Assembly (NCBI GenBank): GCA_013399115.1
Contig: VXAA01000859.1
Location: 592,430 to 656,429 of the forward strand
Direction: 5' to 3'
Source of the DNA: Anseranas semipalmata
Lineage: Eukaryota > Chordata > Aves > Anseriformes > Anseranatidae
DNA length: 64,000 nt
Shown here: positions 12,323 to 23,065 of the stretch, piece after piece
Layout of the letters: each line of letters opens with the position of its first letter
How positions within the stretch are numbered: position 1 is the stretch's first letter
The notes under the pieces: model-generated
Database searches by the model: none
Seen by the model: only the letters and a program-made list of their open reading frames with translations
Told to the model about the DNA's origin: nothing
Translations under genes and position numbers: made by a program

Positions 12323-14861
12323 ATATTTGATCTTTCATCCCCTTACCAGGACTTCTCAAACGATGGCTTACAGGCCAAGGGCAGCAGGTGACCTGCTGTC
12401 AGCACCAGTTGGCTTTGTCTCACATACAAGCCATGTGTAGATCTCTGCAGCACAGGATCAAAGGTACACGGACGATATGCAGCCAAGCAGCAGTCTTGAC
12501 TACATGCGCGTTTTATCTTACCTTGCCCATTTAATAAAAATAAATCAAGAAGTATTCTTTATACACATGTTCTCTGTATAGTCTAATTTTACATGAAACA
12601 GGACAAAAAGGCAAGATAAAAAAAAATCTCCTAAGGTTTGAACACACTTCGGGTTTTCTTCCATGCAGATCATTCATATCACATCCTAACTTTCATATCA
12701 CTACCAGACAAAAGGAGAAGGAGGAAACTTCTGCAGAAAATGCCTCTAGCTTGACACAGATCTTTACTACAGCTCCACAGTGCTCTCACTCACTAGCTGG
12801 CCTGATAACTTCAGATAAAACTTAGCAATATCATTTCCACTTGGCTGAGTTTTTAAGGGCTCCCTATTATTCTAGTGACCAATAAGATTTATTTAATGTA
12901 GTCATGTGTCTGAAACTGAGATGGTGTATTCTGGCAGACAACTTTTCTCACACCAAGTGAGGTTGGATTCCTCTAGGGGCTTCTCTTCATTGTACTTATG
13001 CAGAAGACTAGTTAGCCACATAGAGAGTATAAAGCTCATACACTATAGCAACCAGATTTAAAAACAGAAAGCATTGTGAAAAGCTGCAAAATATCTTCCT
13101 GTAGGTCTGTCAGTAGCTTACATTTTGAAAATAGAAATTTTACATCTTTCTTTCTTTCTCCAAAGAAGGAAGTACATCTTTCCGAATAGTAACACAAGCA
13201 ATAAAAGCAACACTATCAACAAGCATGGTGCAGGGCATTAATTCTGTATTACGCACATTCTTCAAAACAAGAAAACAAGCCATTCAGGTAAATCACAGCA
13301 TAAGATGACTAACTCATTGCATTATGAGATTTCTGCTACAATGTGTTGGGATGTCATTACATTAACATCCATTCGGGGAACGTGATACTTAGCAGCGTCC
13401 CTTTTGGGAACACACACAGCAGCAAAGGTCTAGAAGCAAGACATGCTTTTTCTAGTTCATCAAGTTCATTTTTAACCAAATTCAAGAACTCAAAGAATAA
13501 ATGCAAAAAGTCTCGTGCCATCCCAGTGCTGCAACATTTAACACAATATTTGGCATTCTTACTTCATTTATACATTTTCCCTTTCATTAGCAGGGCTTCA
13601 CCAGCTCTTCTCAATGCACTTTATTTTCAGAGGCTTGACTTTCCTTTCAGTCAGCCTTGCAATACTTGGCTCTTTGGCACTTAACTGGTAGAATAACACT
13701 ACTGTAACTAAGCGTGCTGCCATTCACCAGGGGATCAGCATTTTGTTGTGCCAAAGTATTCTAAATGACTAAATTCACCCTGATTTTCCCCAGTGGCAGC
13801 TAATGCCTGTGTATCAGCTACTGGCCAGCTGGCAGCTTACTCAGAGGAGAAAGCCTTTTCCAGGACATGCTAATAGTACAGAGGACTGTAGCAGCCGTGA
13901 ATGGCTTAGGAAAATTGAGTGCACACAAATCTGTTGCAATACTTACACAAATAAGTGTCATGCAGACAACTGCACAATAGAGTAACCTAGCAGGCCAAGT
14001 CTGTGGAGATTGAACACACCAGCTGGCTATTGTACCAGTGAACTCCTTCCTTGGCAGAGATGCATCCCTGCAAAAAAGGGTGCAATGTCCATAATTTCTC
14101 AAAGCCTAGTTCAGTCACTGTTTTAAATGATGTATGGTAGCAAGTGAATATTAGAGGCAAGCGTTGGAACAGTGCTACATGCTAACTACCATTTGGAAAT
14201 TCATGATGATGCCAGACAACACTTAGATTTGCATATAACATCTAGTTACACAGCTTTCCAAACTGAGCATCAAAGCTTAGACAGGAAATGGTGTGTTTGA
14301 TTCCTGGTGGGTTAGATTACTCTAAGGTTTATGAAGGAGGCTACAGTATATCCTTGCTCTTTTTTTTTCTTCCCTTCAAAACTACAATCCAAATTTGAAA
14401 ACACACATAAGAAAATATATTCAACCTAAAAATATTCATCTTCAATACTTCACCAGTAAATTTAACTGAAACATCTAAAAATGTACAATTTGAGTATTTA
14501 GTCATTTGTTTTGCCTCTAATAACTGAGGCACATCCTTAATTTAAAAGAAATTATCCACAAATAAATGTAGTCTTTGTCAAACATATCACTGCAATTCAA
14601 CACAATCTAGACATGGCTTTTGTAGGATCCCAGAAGTGGCTATTCTGGAAACCAGTAAAACAGTTATGTCTAGCCTATACATCATTTTGCTTAATTTATT
14701 TCTATGCAATGCAGCAATATCGGGGAGACTTATGTGAGCTCTGTAATGCACTGCAAAGAAAAAAGTGGATTGGCTTGTCTTTGCAAGTTTTTAGCATCCC
14801 TGACTCCCACGGTCTAAACTGGGACATGCGAAACAGTCCAATCCAAAACTCCCCAGTATGA

Positions 14862-14905
14862 GATTCCTACAAAAGATTCCTACAAAAGCCTGGATTCCTA
14901 CAAAA
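14862..14905. repeat. three copies of GATTCCTACAAAA
   Basis: Exact 13-bp copies lie at 14862-14874, 14875-14887 and 14893-14905. The first two are adjacent and the third follows a 5-bp spacer. It is a local tandem expansion. Confidence 0.92.
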
Positions 14906-17900
14906 GCTGTTCAGACAGATTGTAGATGCAAGTTAACCGAGGCACAAAATGTCAGTGCATTGCTCTGAAACTCCATTTCATACACTGTACCATTTCAAAC
15001 AGATGACTCAGAGAATCACACCATACAGGGCAAAAGGTAAGGCCAGAGGAAACACTTGGTTACCCTTCTCTTTCTCATCTCCTTACAGTCCACCTGCCAC
15101 AACACTTTATTTATGTTCTTGGATGCAATTAATCTAACTAGTAATTAAGCCCTATGTAACCTTGCTCTGAACTAATCAGGGTTTTTTGAACCTGCCTGTA
15201 CATCTGTTACCTTGCCACTAACTGCAGAGATCATCCTCTCTTCCTCTGGACATGTGCCTAGCTGCTCATTCCCCATAAATGAACACCTAAAACAAAGGAT
15301 GCAAGCTGACTTCTTGCGTATGTATTCATAGCTGTCTTCAGGCCAATCTACCCCAAGATCTAGGCATAAAATTACTACCATTGCAATGAAAAGGGGGTGG
15401 AACCTTCCCATGAAGTGTATCTGCTGGCTGTCACTGCAAAGCATACCGAATTTGGACTATTTCACAAAGCCACATGCCCCACACATCTACTGACAAATCC
15501 TCACTCTGGACCTTGCTCTTGCTTTCTTAGATGCTGGTAGCAGGGTGTAGCAAACTTCTCAAACTGTAAAGAGGTGCAGCTCTCTTGAGGTTTATTGTAA
15601 TTGAGCTTTCAGCAAAAATGTATTCAGTCATCACCTACAGGCCTTCAACACAAGCCTAAACCACATTTGTCTGCAATTACAGAGCCCAGTGGTAAGGTTT
15701 CATAAACCACAGTAAAAGGAAGGTTGTCAAGTATCAATGGAGGGAGAGTCAGAGCACTGATATTAATGCTAATAGCATCTCAGAAAAATCCCCTTCTGAA
15801 AAGAAAATCATGGTGGTGTTTTACAGAATTCTGGTATCAGACACTTTTTCAGGTTTGTTCACTCATGAGGCATATCCCAAAGTGGACAACCGATCATGCT
15901 GACATAGCAGGAGAAAACCTCAATGTGAAGAATTCAGAAACAAAGAGAGGAAACAGAAACTCTTCCTATCACTTCAAGGCTTTCAGGTAAGCCCACGTGT
16001 GGAGCAGTTAATAACCCAAAGATTGAATAGCCTTAGGGTCCACATCTATGCATCCTTCACACAAAACATCTTTCCCTGTATGTCTTGGATGAGGTCTGTA
16101 CATGCTCTCAGCGAGGTCTCCTGGCATTGCTAGTCCTCCCATACCTCCAGGATAAATCTCTCCTGCCAGTCAGGGTTTGTTTCCTTCTGGTATCCAGAAA
16201 TACCAGTGCATCAACCACAAACAGGCCCATGGAAGCTACTCATCTCCTGGGTACCCTTGTCTTCTGTTGGCTGCCTCCTCACGCAAAGCCAGACTGAACA
16301 AGCCACTGTGCAGTAACAGGTGCCCTTCTCAGCTTGGCCCGATAGCCATTGCAGCAGACTGGCACTGCTAGCTCAAGCAATTGAAAACTTGCAGGGGACA
16401 CACACACATACAGCAGCAGAAAGTCAGATATCGCTGTGCTCGGTCAACATCCGATATGCATTATTTAAAGGGAATTGGAATGAGACATATCTGTGCCTCA
16501 GCATCAGCTCTCTCTTGCTCAGAACAATCTCAAGCTCCTCTCTAAGAGAGGCTTAGACCTAAGAAAGCTGAATGTTTGGGGCTTCCTAGCAGGTTTCTTC
16601 AGATGCAACCTGGCACATCGCTCATGCTTTAGCCATTACCTTTTCCTGTGGTAGGTATCAGGTGTGACTCACAGCAAACCCTGGCCTCTCCGTTACAACA
16701 ACTTAGTACAGACCATTCATTTATGCACTATTTCTACAAGACCATTTGCCTCCTATTTGTGTCACAAGCTTTGTGGTTTATATCTTACCCCAGTTATGCA
16801 CTTCCATTTCCTTTCTATAAAAAAGAGCTGCTTTGTGCTGGCTGAACAACAGAAACTGAGCAAAACAGAAAACAAGAAAATGATTCACTAGATAAATGAA
16901 CCGCTCACATTAGCAATACTATATATATTCGTTTCTCAAAACAGTTTCAATGCCTAAAGGCTTTGCCATGGGGGCAGCAGAAATGATACACCATAATTGT
17001 TGTTTCTGAAAGTCTCCAGATCTGATTATTGGCACTAAAAGTATCGCAGTATTTTACTAAACTGAATTAGTGAGCTATTCTTGCTGGAAGCAGCAAAGTG
17101 CTAATAGCTTGTTGTTACGATATTCACCACGCTAAATGCCTGGGCTTTCACAGACAATAACTAGCTATGCTGCTGGTAAATGATACCCAGTGTCCGGTTT
17201 TATAGGGCAATTTTCAAAGTAAAAATTTTGATTATGAATTTGCCTAATTTAGAATGCTTAGCAAAAAAAAAAAAAACAAAAAAAAAACAGGATTTTATTA
17301 AAATATATGTATTATATATGTGGTTAAACTTTTCCATTCCTTTAAAATACCAACATTGGTGGCTCTCCAGCAAGCAGCGGTATCTCAGCCACAATATAAA
17401 CAGTTTTAAGTCACTGACAAAAGACCAACCAAACCCAGAACTTATTAAAATGCAAAAGGGCATATTGCCTTGGTAAGCGTGCCTATTATGCCAAAATCCT
17501 TCTGTTTTGGACTCCATAATGGTAACATTCCTGTACCCAAAGAAAGTTCATAGCAAAATGGATTTGACCTAAAGGAAGAGACATAAAATTATAGTCCTGA
17601 TATATAAGGGAAAAATTGCCTAGATGTGCACATTTAATGTATATTTTCAGTGCAACGATAGAATAATCTTTGATTCTTCAATAAAACTCTCTTCCCCTCA
17701 TAGCTGGCCTCTCCTAACTGCACAAAAATAAAAGAAACAAAAACTGTTTTTAACAGATGTCACTTTTCTTTGCTCATAAGACACTATCATCTTAAATATT
17801 TTCTAAACATACTTCTCTAAAAATGCAAAACTGCACTTTGTTTTTGAAATTGTTTCAGATGGATATACAGAAACTTGATATTGCTGAACTATTCCCACAG

Positions 17901-18474
17901 CATGAAGATGAAAGGAATGCCTTTTTGTACTAGCAACCTTGTTTGAGATGTTAGTTTTACCTGTTTTGCATCACATTAAAACTAAGATATTTCCAATTTT
18001 CAGAGAAGAATATGAGATTGACTTCCAACCACCAAAATGCCAATATCAGGCCAATTAAATAAAACTAACTTTAAGAAATAAATATTTATCCAACAAAAAT
18101 AGTCTGTGGAAATATTCCCAACAAATTCAATTCACATCTCCTTTGGACAGCATAAGGTTTAAACAGGACTAGCAATTTAAAAACATTAATTCCCTTTCAA
18201 ACCAGCATTCATTTTTACCATTTCAGCTCATTTCTACTCACATTCCACTTACTGATAAGTAATTTCATTCAGAAAAACAAATGAGGAAACTGTCACATCA
18301 AACAACACCTTCTTTTCAGAAACTTCAAGTTATCAGTTTAAGTAAAACAAACACGCAGCTACAGTATTTCAAGCCAAGATTAAAAAAGCTAAAAACCAGC
18401 CTGCATACTTCACTAGAGGAGATCATGGCTTTGCGCTCATTCTCAGCTCACCCCTTCCGGGGCAGGAGGACACA

Positions 18475-18532
18475 GCCATGGACTTGTGTGGCCTGAGCCA
18501 TGGACAAGACAGTGTCCATGGTGGTCACCACC
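18475..18532. repeat. cluster of short direct and inverted repeats around CCATGGACA
   Basis: GCCATGGAC occurs at 18475-18483 and again at 18497-18505. CCATGGACA (18498-18506) pairs perfectly with TGTCCATGG (18513-18521) over a 6-nt loop. GGTGGT and ACCACC (18520-18532) form a further palindrome around one base. The unit resembles half of a REST/NRSF site, but no complete site is present. Confidence 0.8.
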
Positions 18533-19680
18533 AGGAAAGAAGGCTTCCCCTATCACCAGTGACGCACACTACTGTCCCCCACATCTATGTACACATCGGT
18601 TCGACTTCAGTACTTCACTTTGGAAATGTGGAAAAAAAAAAACAACAGAGCCACCAAAGTCTTTGTGATGAAAACTGACCTGTGACAGAAGAAACCTGCC
18701 AGCATCAGCTAGAATGTCCCATCTGTCATTTTTTCCATTTTTCCAGAAGGAAAAAAGACAGAGATTTCAGGTTCATGCCTAAAGCAAGTCCCATAAGTTA
18801 CAAGCAAACTTATTCTGCTGTATAGTTTGTGTTCAAAAAGAAACAGAAGCTCTAGCTAGTTTTAGTAAATTTCTGTACTTCAGTAAGAGTCCCAAATATG
18901 CAAATAGAGAATCAGTGACCAAAAAAAAATTGTTCAGAACACTTTTCGTATTCTTAAACATAACAAATTGTAAGGGTCTGCATTTTAGTTAATATCAAGT
19001 ATAGAGCAATTTAACCTTTGTACAACTCCCTCGACTTATTTTGTGCTTCAAAGCTCTTAATTCGTGCCCTGTCCCATAGCAAACTGCTTTTCAAGATACA
19101 GCAGTCACCTGTTACTCTGAAGATGCACCTTCTTTTCCCTCTCTCCATCCTCTCCCTTGCCTTCGGCCAGCTGGAAGCCACCAGTCCCCCTACTTAGATC
19201 GTTTCTGTAATACTGCTGATATGGCCTTAACACTAGCACAGCCGTATTACTATTTGCCTTTGTTAGAAGCTCTGCCAGTAGTTCACCACTTATTCTTAAA
19301 TGTTGAATTTTTACAGCAGTTGAAACCTTAGCTGCTTAATGGCTGACAACTATTTTGGCTACTTTTTTGTGTTTGCTTTTACTAGTTGTATAATTTTACA
19401 CTGTTGTTCTCACCTCAGCTTACAGAAATATTTCTCATTTATTGTTCTACCTGATGGCACAAACTATTTCTTCCCTAGAAAGAGATGAAGGGCCAAAGAG
19501 CATGAAAGGGGTGCTTATGAAGAATGAACCTTGAATGTTGCCCAGAGCTTACAGTTTGCTCTTGCACAGCCAGCTATGCATCCATACAGAGTGCAGAAAG
19601 TGAGGGATGTCGTGCTTCGAAATAAACACTAATGCAAAGACAGGAAAGAGTTTTCATCCTCCCCCTTATCACTTTTTTTA

Positions 19681-19736
19681 AAAAAGAAAGAGAAAGAAAG
19701 AAAGAAAGACAATGCAGAGAGAGAGGGAGAGAGAGA
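19681..19736. repeat. (GAAA)n and (GA)n purine tract
   Basis: An imperfect GAAA array (19681-19709) is followed after a short interruption by a GA-rich array (19716-19736). This purine-only strand bias is typical of a decayed microsatellite. Confidence 0.9.
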
Positions 19737-20079
19737 ACCAGTTTGGAAACCACATCAGCGAAGCAGTGAACACAGAGTAATGGATTTTGTACAAACGACT
19801 CAGCTCGGGCTTCCTGCATGGAAGCGACTTTCTGATTCTTGCAGCTGCAGAATGTGTGTCACCCAGTCTCCCCTTTTGCTCTCACAGATGTTATGATGGA
19901 TATAGCAAGCAAAGATGATCTGACTATCAAACCTTGCATCACTCTCAAGTCTGGTCCTGATGGACGTTATTTCCTCCTCAGGCAGCCAAAAAGCACATTC
20001 CACTGACATACAGCAGCTGCTGAGGAGATAAGTATTTCCTGGCAAGTGGTCAGGTCACCTGTAAATGCCTTTGAGTCAG

Positions 20080-20420
20080 AGCAACGCAGGCAGGTAGGAG
20101 TGCCAGGCAGAAATGACGGCATAATAATTCCCCAGAGCCTTGCAGGCTCTGTGCCAAACATAAATAGGCCTGGGGCGCAGCCTGGGCCAGCCCGGAAATG
20201 TTCAAATCCCTGGCGGTACAAACCTCCATAGACCACCCCGGCTTAAAGGCAGTGGTACAGCAGCCTGACCAGTGGCCAGAAGCACAACAGTGCAGAAACA
20301 ATTGCTCACGCTAAAGAGCTGCATCCAGCCTGCAGACGAGGAAAATGATGGCGACGTGAACACTGTCTGTGCACCAGCACAGCTGAGGATGCCTCTGAGC
20401 GCGTAGCCCTCCACGACAGG
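20080..20420. promoter_or_regulatory. CpG-enriched patch, possible regulatory region
   Basis: Counting by eye, about 13 CpG dinucleotides fall in about 330 bp, in a window where CpG is generally scarce. G+C is also higher. An ACATAAATAGG motif at about 20157-20167 is TATA-like. Several 60-90 codon frames overlap on both strands without domains, which is what G+C-rich DNA gives by chance. It is shorter and weaker than a housekeeping CpG island. It could be an enhancer, a weak promoter of a non-coding RNA, or an unrecognised old insertion. Confidence 0.3.
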
Positions 20421-21499
20421 CTGTGTTCATTGCTCTGATGTAAAGGGGCCTCAGACTTTTCCCTAGAGCTGCTCTAACCCAACCTTCACGGTCATCTCTT
20501 GACCATCCTGAATCCAGCACACAAATGCAGTACTCTCACGTTTATGGCATAGCTCACTGTCACAAGTTACTCTCAAGAACTTGGAATTTCTACGGAAGTT
20601 GTGCAGACCAATACAGCAGGTACGAAGGTTATCACCATTAATGAGACCTGTCAGGCTGCAACTGGGTGAACTCAAAGATCAAGCAAATTACACAGGACCA
20701 GCACTGGTACATGAAACACAGCTGTTACTAGCTTTCATACTAGCTACAGGTGAGGATCCATGCAGTGACTTGAGCACAGCTCGGATATTAGAAACACAGA
20801 GGGGCAGACCCAGCAGGGTTGCCTTTCAACTCACCTTACTTACTCCCTAGGGTCCTTGCAAGCCAAGACAACAACAGAGATTTCCCTCAGGAACATCCCT
20901 TTGTAGATGAGTTGGTACGTGTAAATTTACATAGAAATCACACAGGGAAATAGACCTAATGCAATCTTGGAATATCAGACAACATACCTAAAAGGCATAG
21001 GGCATAATCTAGCTAAGTCGGCTATGTCAAAAATGAGCTGATCACACAACAATACCTCACATGAGATAAAATCTGATCCAGCAAATGATAGGTACAGATA
21101 GGTCCTGCATAATTGCTCAAGAAATGAGAACCAGAAGCCAGGATTTCTCTCCCGAGTTACTACGTTGCTGTGATGCTACATGTTATAAAGGGCCCTATGG
21201 AGCCAAACAGAATTTCCTCCCAACCTTTTGTCATAACATCCTACAGAATTTGCCATCATTAACTAACATTCAGGCTATTCAGTGAGCATGAGAGCATGCT
21301 GTGTTCCACACAACACACTTATCCATCCACCTGCGTTAATTTATATGACTGCCATCAGCATCTGCTATTTTGTCAGCTAAGTGTAAAAAGACAGGAGCTT
21401 TCAATGCATGTGCTACATGGCATATGCTGATCACGGGTTGGTGTCAATAAAGAACATACCCTTCCTTGTACACTATTATACAATTACAGGTAAATGTAT
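20421..21499. other. non-coding
   Basis: Nothing recognised. Frames of 65-90 codons are present but have no domain and no supporting splice or promoter structure. Confidence 0.6.
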
Positions 21500-21600
21500 T
21501 ATAGGGATTTATATCTTCATTTGAAGTGTCTGGTATAAATCAACATTGTGGGCAGGATACAAGATTAGATGGGTCATTGGGTCTTTCCTGATATGGCAAA
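21500..21600 (+). mobile_element. ancient CR1/L3-type LINE (or CR1-tailed SINE) 3' end
   Basis: Despite decay, the order of landmarks matches the 3' tail shared by old amniote CR1/L3 elements and CR1-tailed SINEs. These are a TTGAAG..TCTGGTA segment (about 21520-21535), then GCAGGATAC (21552-21560), TTAGATGGGTCATTGGGTCT (about 21565-21584) and CTGATATGGCAAAT (about 21588-21601). The expected spacing is kept. Only the last 100 bp or so is recognisable, so whether it was a LINE or a SINE using the same tail cannot be decided. It is far more diverged than the 1121-2708 copy. This rests on recalled family features, not on a database match. Confidence 0.7.
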
Positions 21601-21873
21601 TAATTTGCTTTGTATCAAGTGAAGCTTTTTTTTTTTCTTCCCCAATTCCAGTAACTCCATTCAAAAGCTTCAATCTCCCTTGAATTGTTTTTGTGCAGCC
21701 TCCTCAGTGTGTCAATCACAAAGCAGAAGCTAATCATCCAAAAATGTCCTTTCCACTTCCCCAAACATCTACTTAACAGGATTCAGGCAAAGAGATTAAA
21801 AAGCTAAACTCAGCAACTTGTTCTGACTCTCCTCATGTCATTCCAGTCACTGAGGGGTAATTCCTTTTGCTTC

Positions 21874-21892
21874 AAAAAAAAAAAAAAAAAAN
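21874..21892. repeat. poly(A) run ending in one ambiguous base
   Basis: Eighteen A are followed by a single N at 21892. The N is an assembly or base-calling uncertainty at a homopolymer. Confidence 0.95.
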
Positions 21893-22859
21893 TATAATGG
21901 AGTTTATTCAGACCTTCTTGCTTTAAGTAAGCAAGTTTTTAATCTATCACATACATTCCTGTAATGTAGGTTTGATGTTAATGGGTTGTAAAGTGGGTAA
22001 TAATTTTCTAACTGACCTCTTCAATCAGATTAGATCATATTATTGACCATGCTGTTTGTTTTATAACCACAATCATATTGTGGAAGAACATCTCTTGCAA
22101 GTAGCACATTTGTAAGTGCCCATTAAGGCAAAGGATGACAGGTCTGCATGTTTGGCACTTTTTTTTAATATTTCTTTTTACCTTGCTGGCAGTATTCCCA
22201 TCAGCATCCTAAAGCTATCTATTTGTATGTTTCTAGGTTCCTACTGAGGTTTTTTTGCTTTGTTTTGAAAAGATGATGTGCTATGAAAGCAAAAATGTCC
22301 AAAATATGCGAACACGTTGAATTTTAAAAGCAAACACCCAAATCCACCAGGCATTCCTTCATTTTTGGTCACTGCAATATTTCTTCTAAAGAGTAAACCC
22401 TGGACATTGTTTCATAGTGCCACACCAGGAATTTTTCAAACAAATATTTGTAAGAAAATGATCATTCTTGTGTTCTTTTCAGCACCCACTACAATTTGTC
22501 TGCATCAACACATTTTAAGACTGATGATGAAAAGCTTTCTTTGAACATCACATACGACTCATCCACTTGTGCATTCAATAGCTGCATTTAGCAGAGATTT
22601 TTGAGGTCTTTAACAGGAATGATAACTCACGGTCTGGCACTGGACTGGGACTGAGAATGATCCAATATGTCCCTGAGCCCTCTGGGGTAAAGTCAGCTGA
22701 AGAAAGTTTCAAACCTCAAGTTTCCCAGAAAGTGGTTTTACTTTCCTTTAGCACAGTTCATCAGACAAATGACCCGAGTACAAAACACAAATCTGAAAAA
22801 CAGCAGTGGAGAGAAGCAGACAAACAGACTGGGAACTGGTTTTGCTGCTAGAGGAAACA

Positions 22860-23065
22860 GAGCATCAATTTCTGTCATCAAGCCCTCTAGTGTGGCTTTG
22901 GCAAAAACACTTTTCTCCTAATGAGTCAATTGCTCCTCTTTAAAATGAGGATAATACTTTCCCTCACTGTCCTCACTTATTGTTTTGTCCATCAAGTTTT
23001 AAGGTTTTTCAAGGCAAGATTTATGTTCATGTGCTGTTCAACATAATAGGGTCCTAAAATTAACT
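22860..23065 (+). mobile_element. MIR SINE, degenerate
   Basis: Matches the MIR core and 3' region in order. TAGTGTGGCTTTGGCAAAAA (22888-22907) corresponds to the core TAGCTGTGTGACCTTGGGCA region. TTTAAAATGAGGATAATAC (22940-22958) corresponds to the hallmark TGTAAAATGGGGATAATA segment. GTGCTGTTCAACATAATAGG (23031-23050) corresponds to the terminal segment MIR shares with its L2 partner. The tRNA-like head is not clearly preserved. MIRs predate the split of mammals and sauropsids and survive in birds only as sparse, highly diverged relics, which fits what is seen. Confidence 0.7.

Larger units (their letters stand above)
12323..20079. other. non-coding
   Basis: No coding gene or dateable transposon recognised. 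It includes an A-rich tract near 17262-17288 and the small repeats listed separately. Frames of up to about 110 codons occur (for example around 13343-13684) but begin at non-ATG codons and have no domain. AT-rich sequence dominates, with slightly higher G+C near 18420-18560. Confidence 0.6.

Noticed and set aside
12345..12400. CAGGACTTCTCAAAC, resembling a hAT/Charlie terminal repeat
   Set aside because: No matching inverted terminus or 8-bp target duplication was found, and the same short string recurs near 15556 without context.
20170..20206. A-box-like GGGCGCAGCCTGG followed by an exact B box GTTCAAATCC
   Set aside because: The two boxes are about 18 nt closer than in any tRNA, leaving no room for the anticodon arm, and no stems pair.
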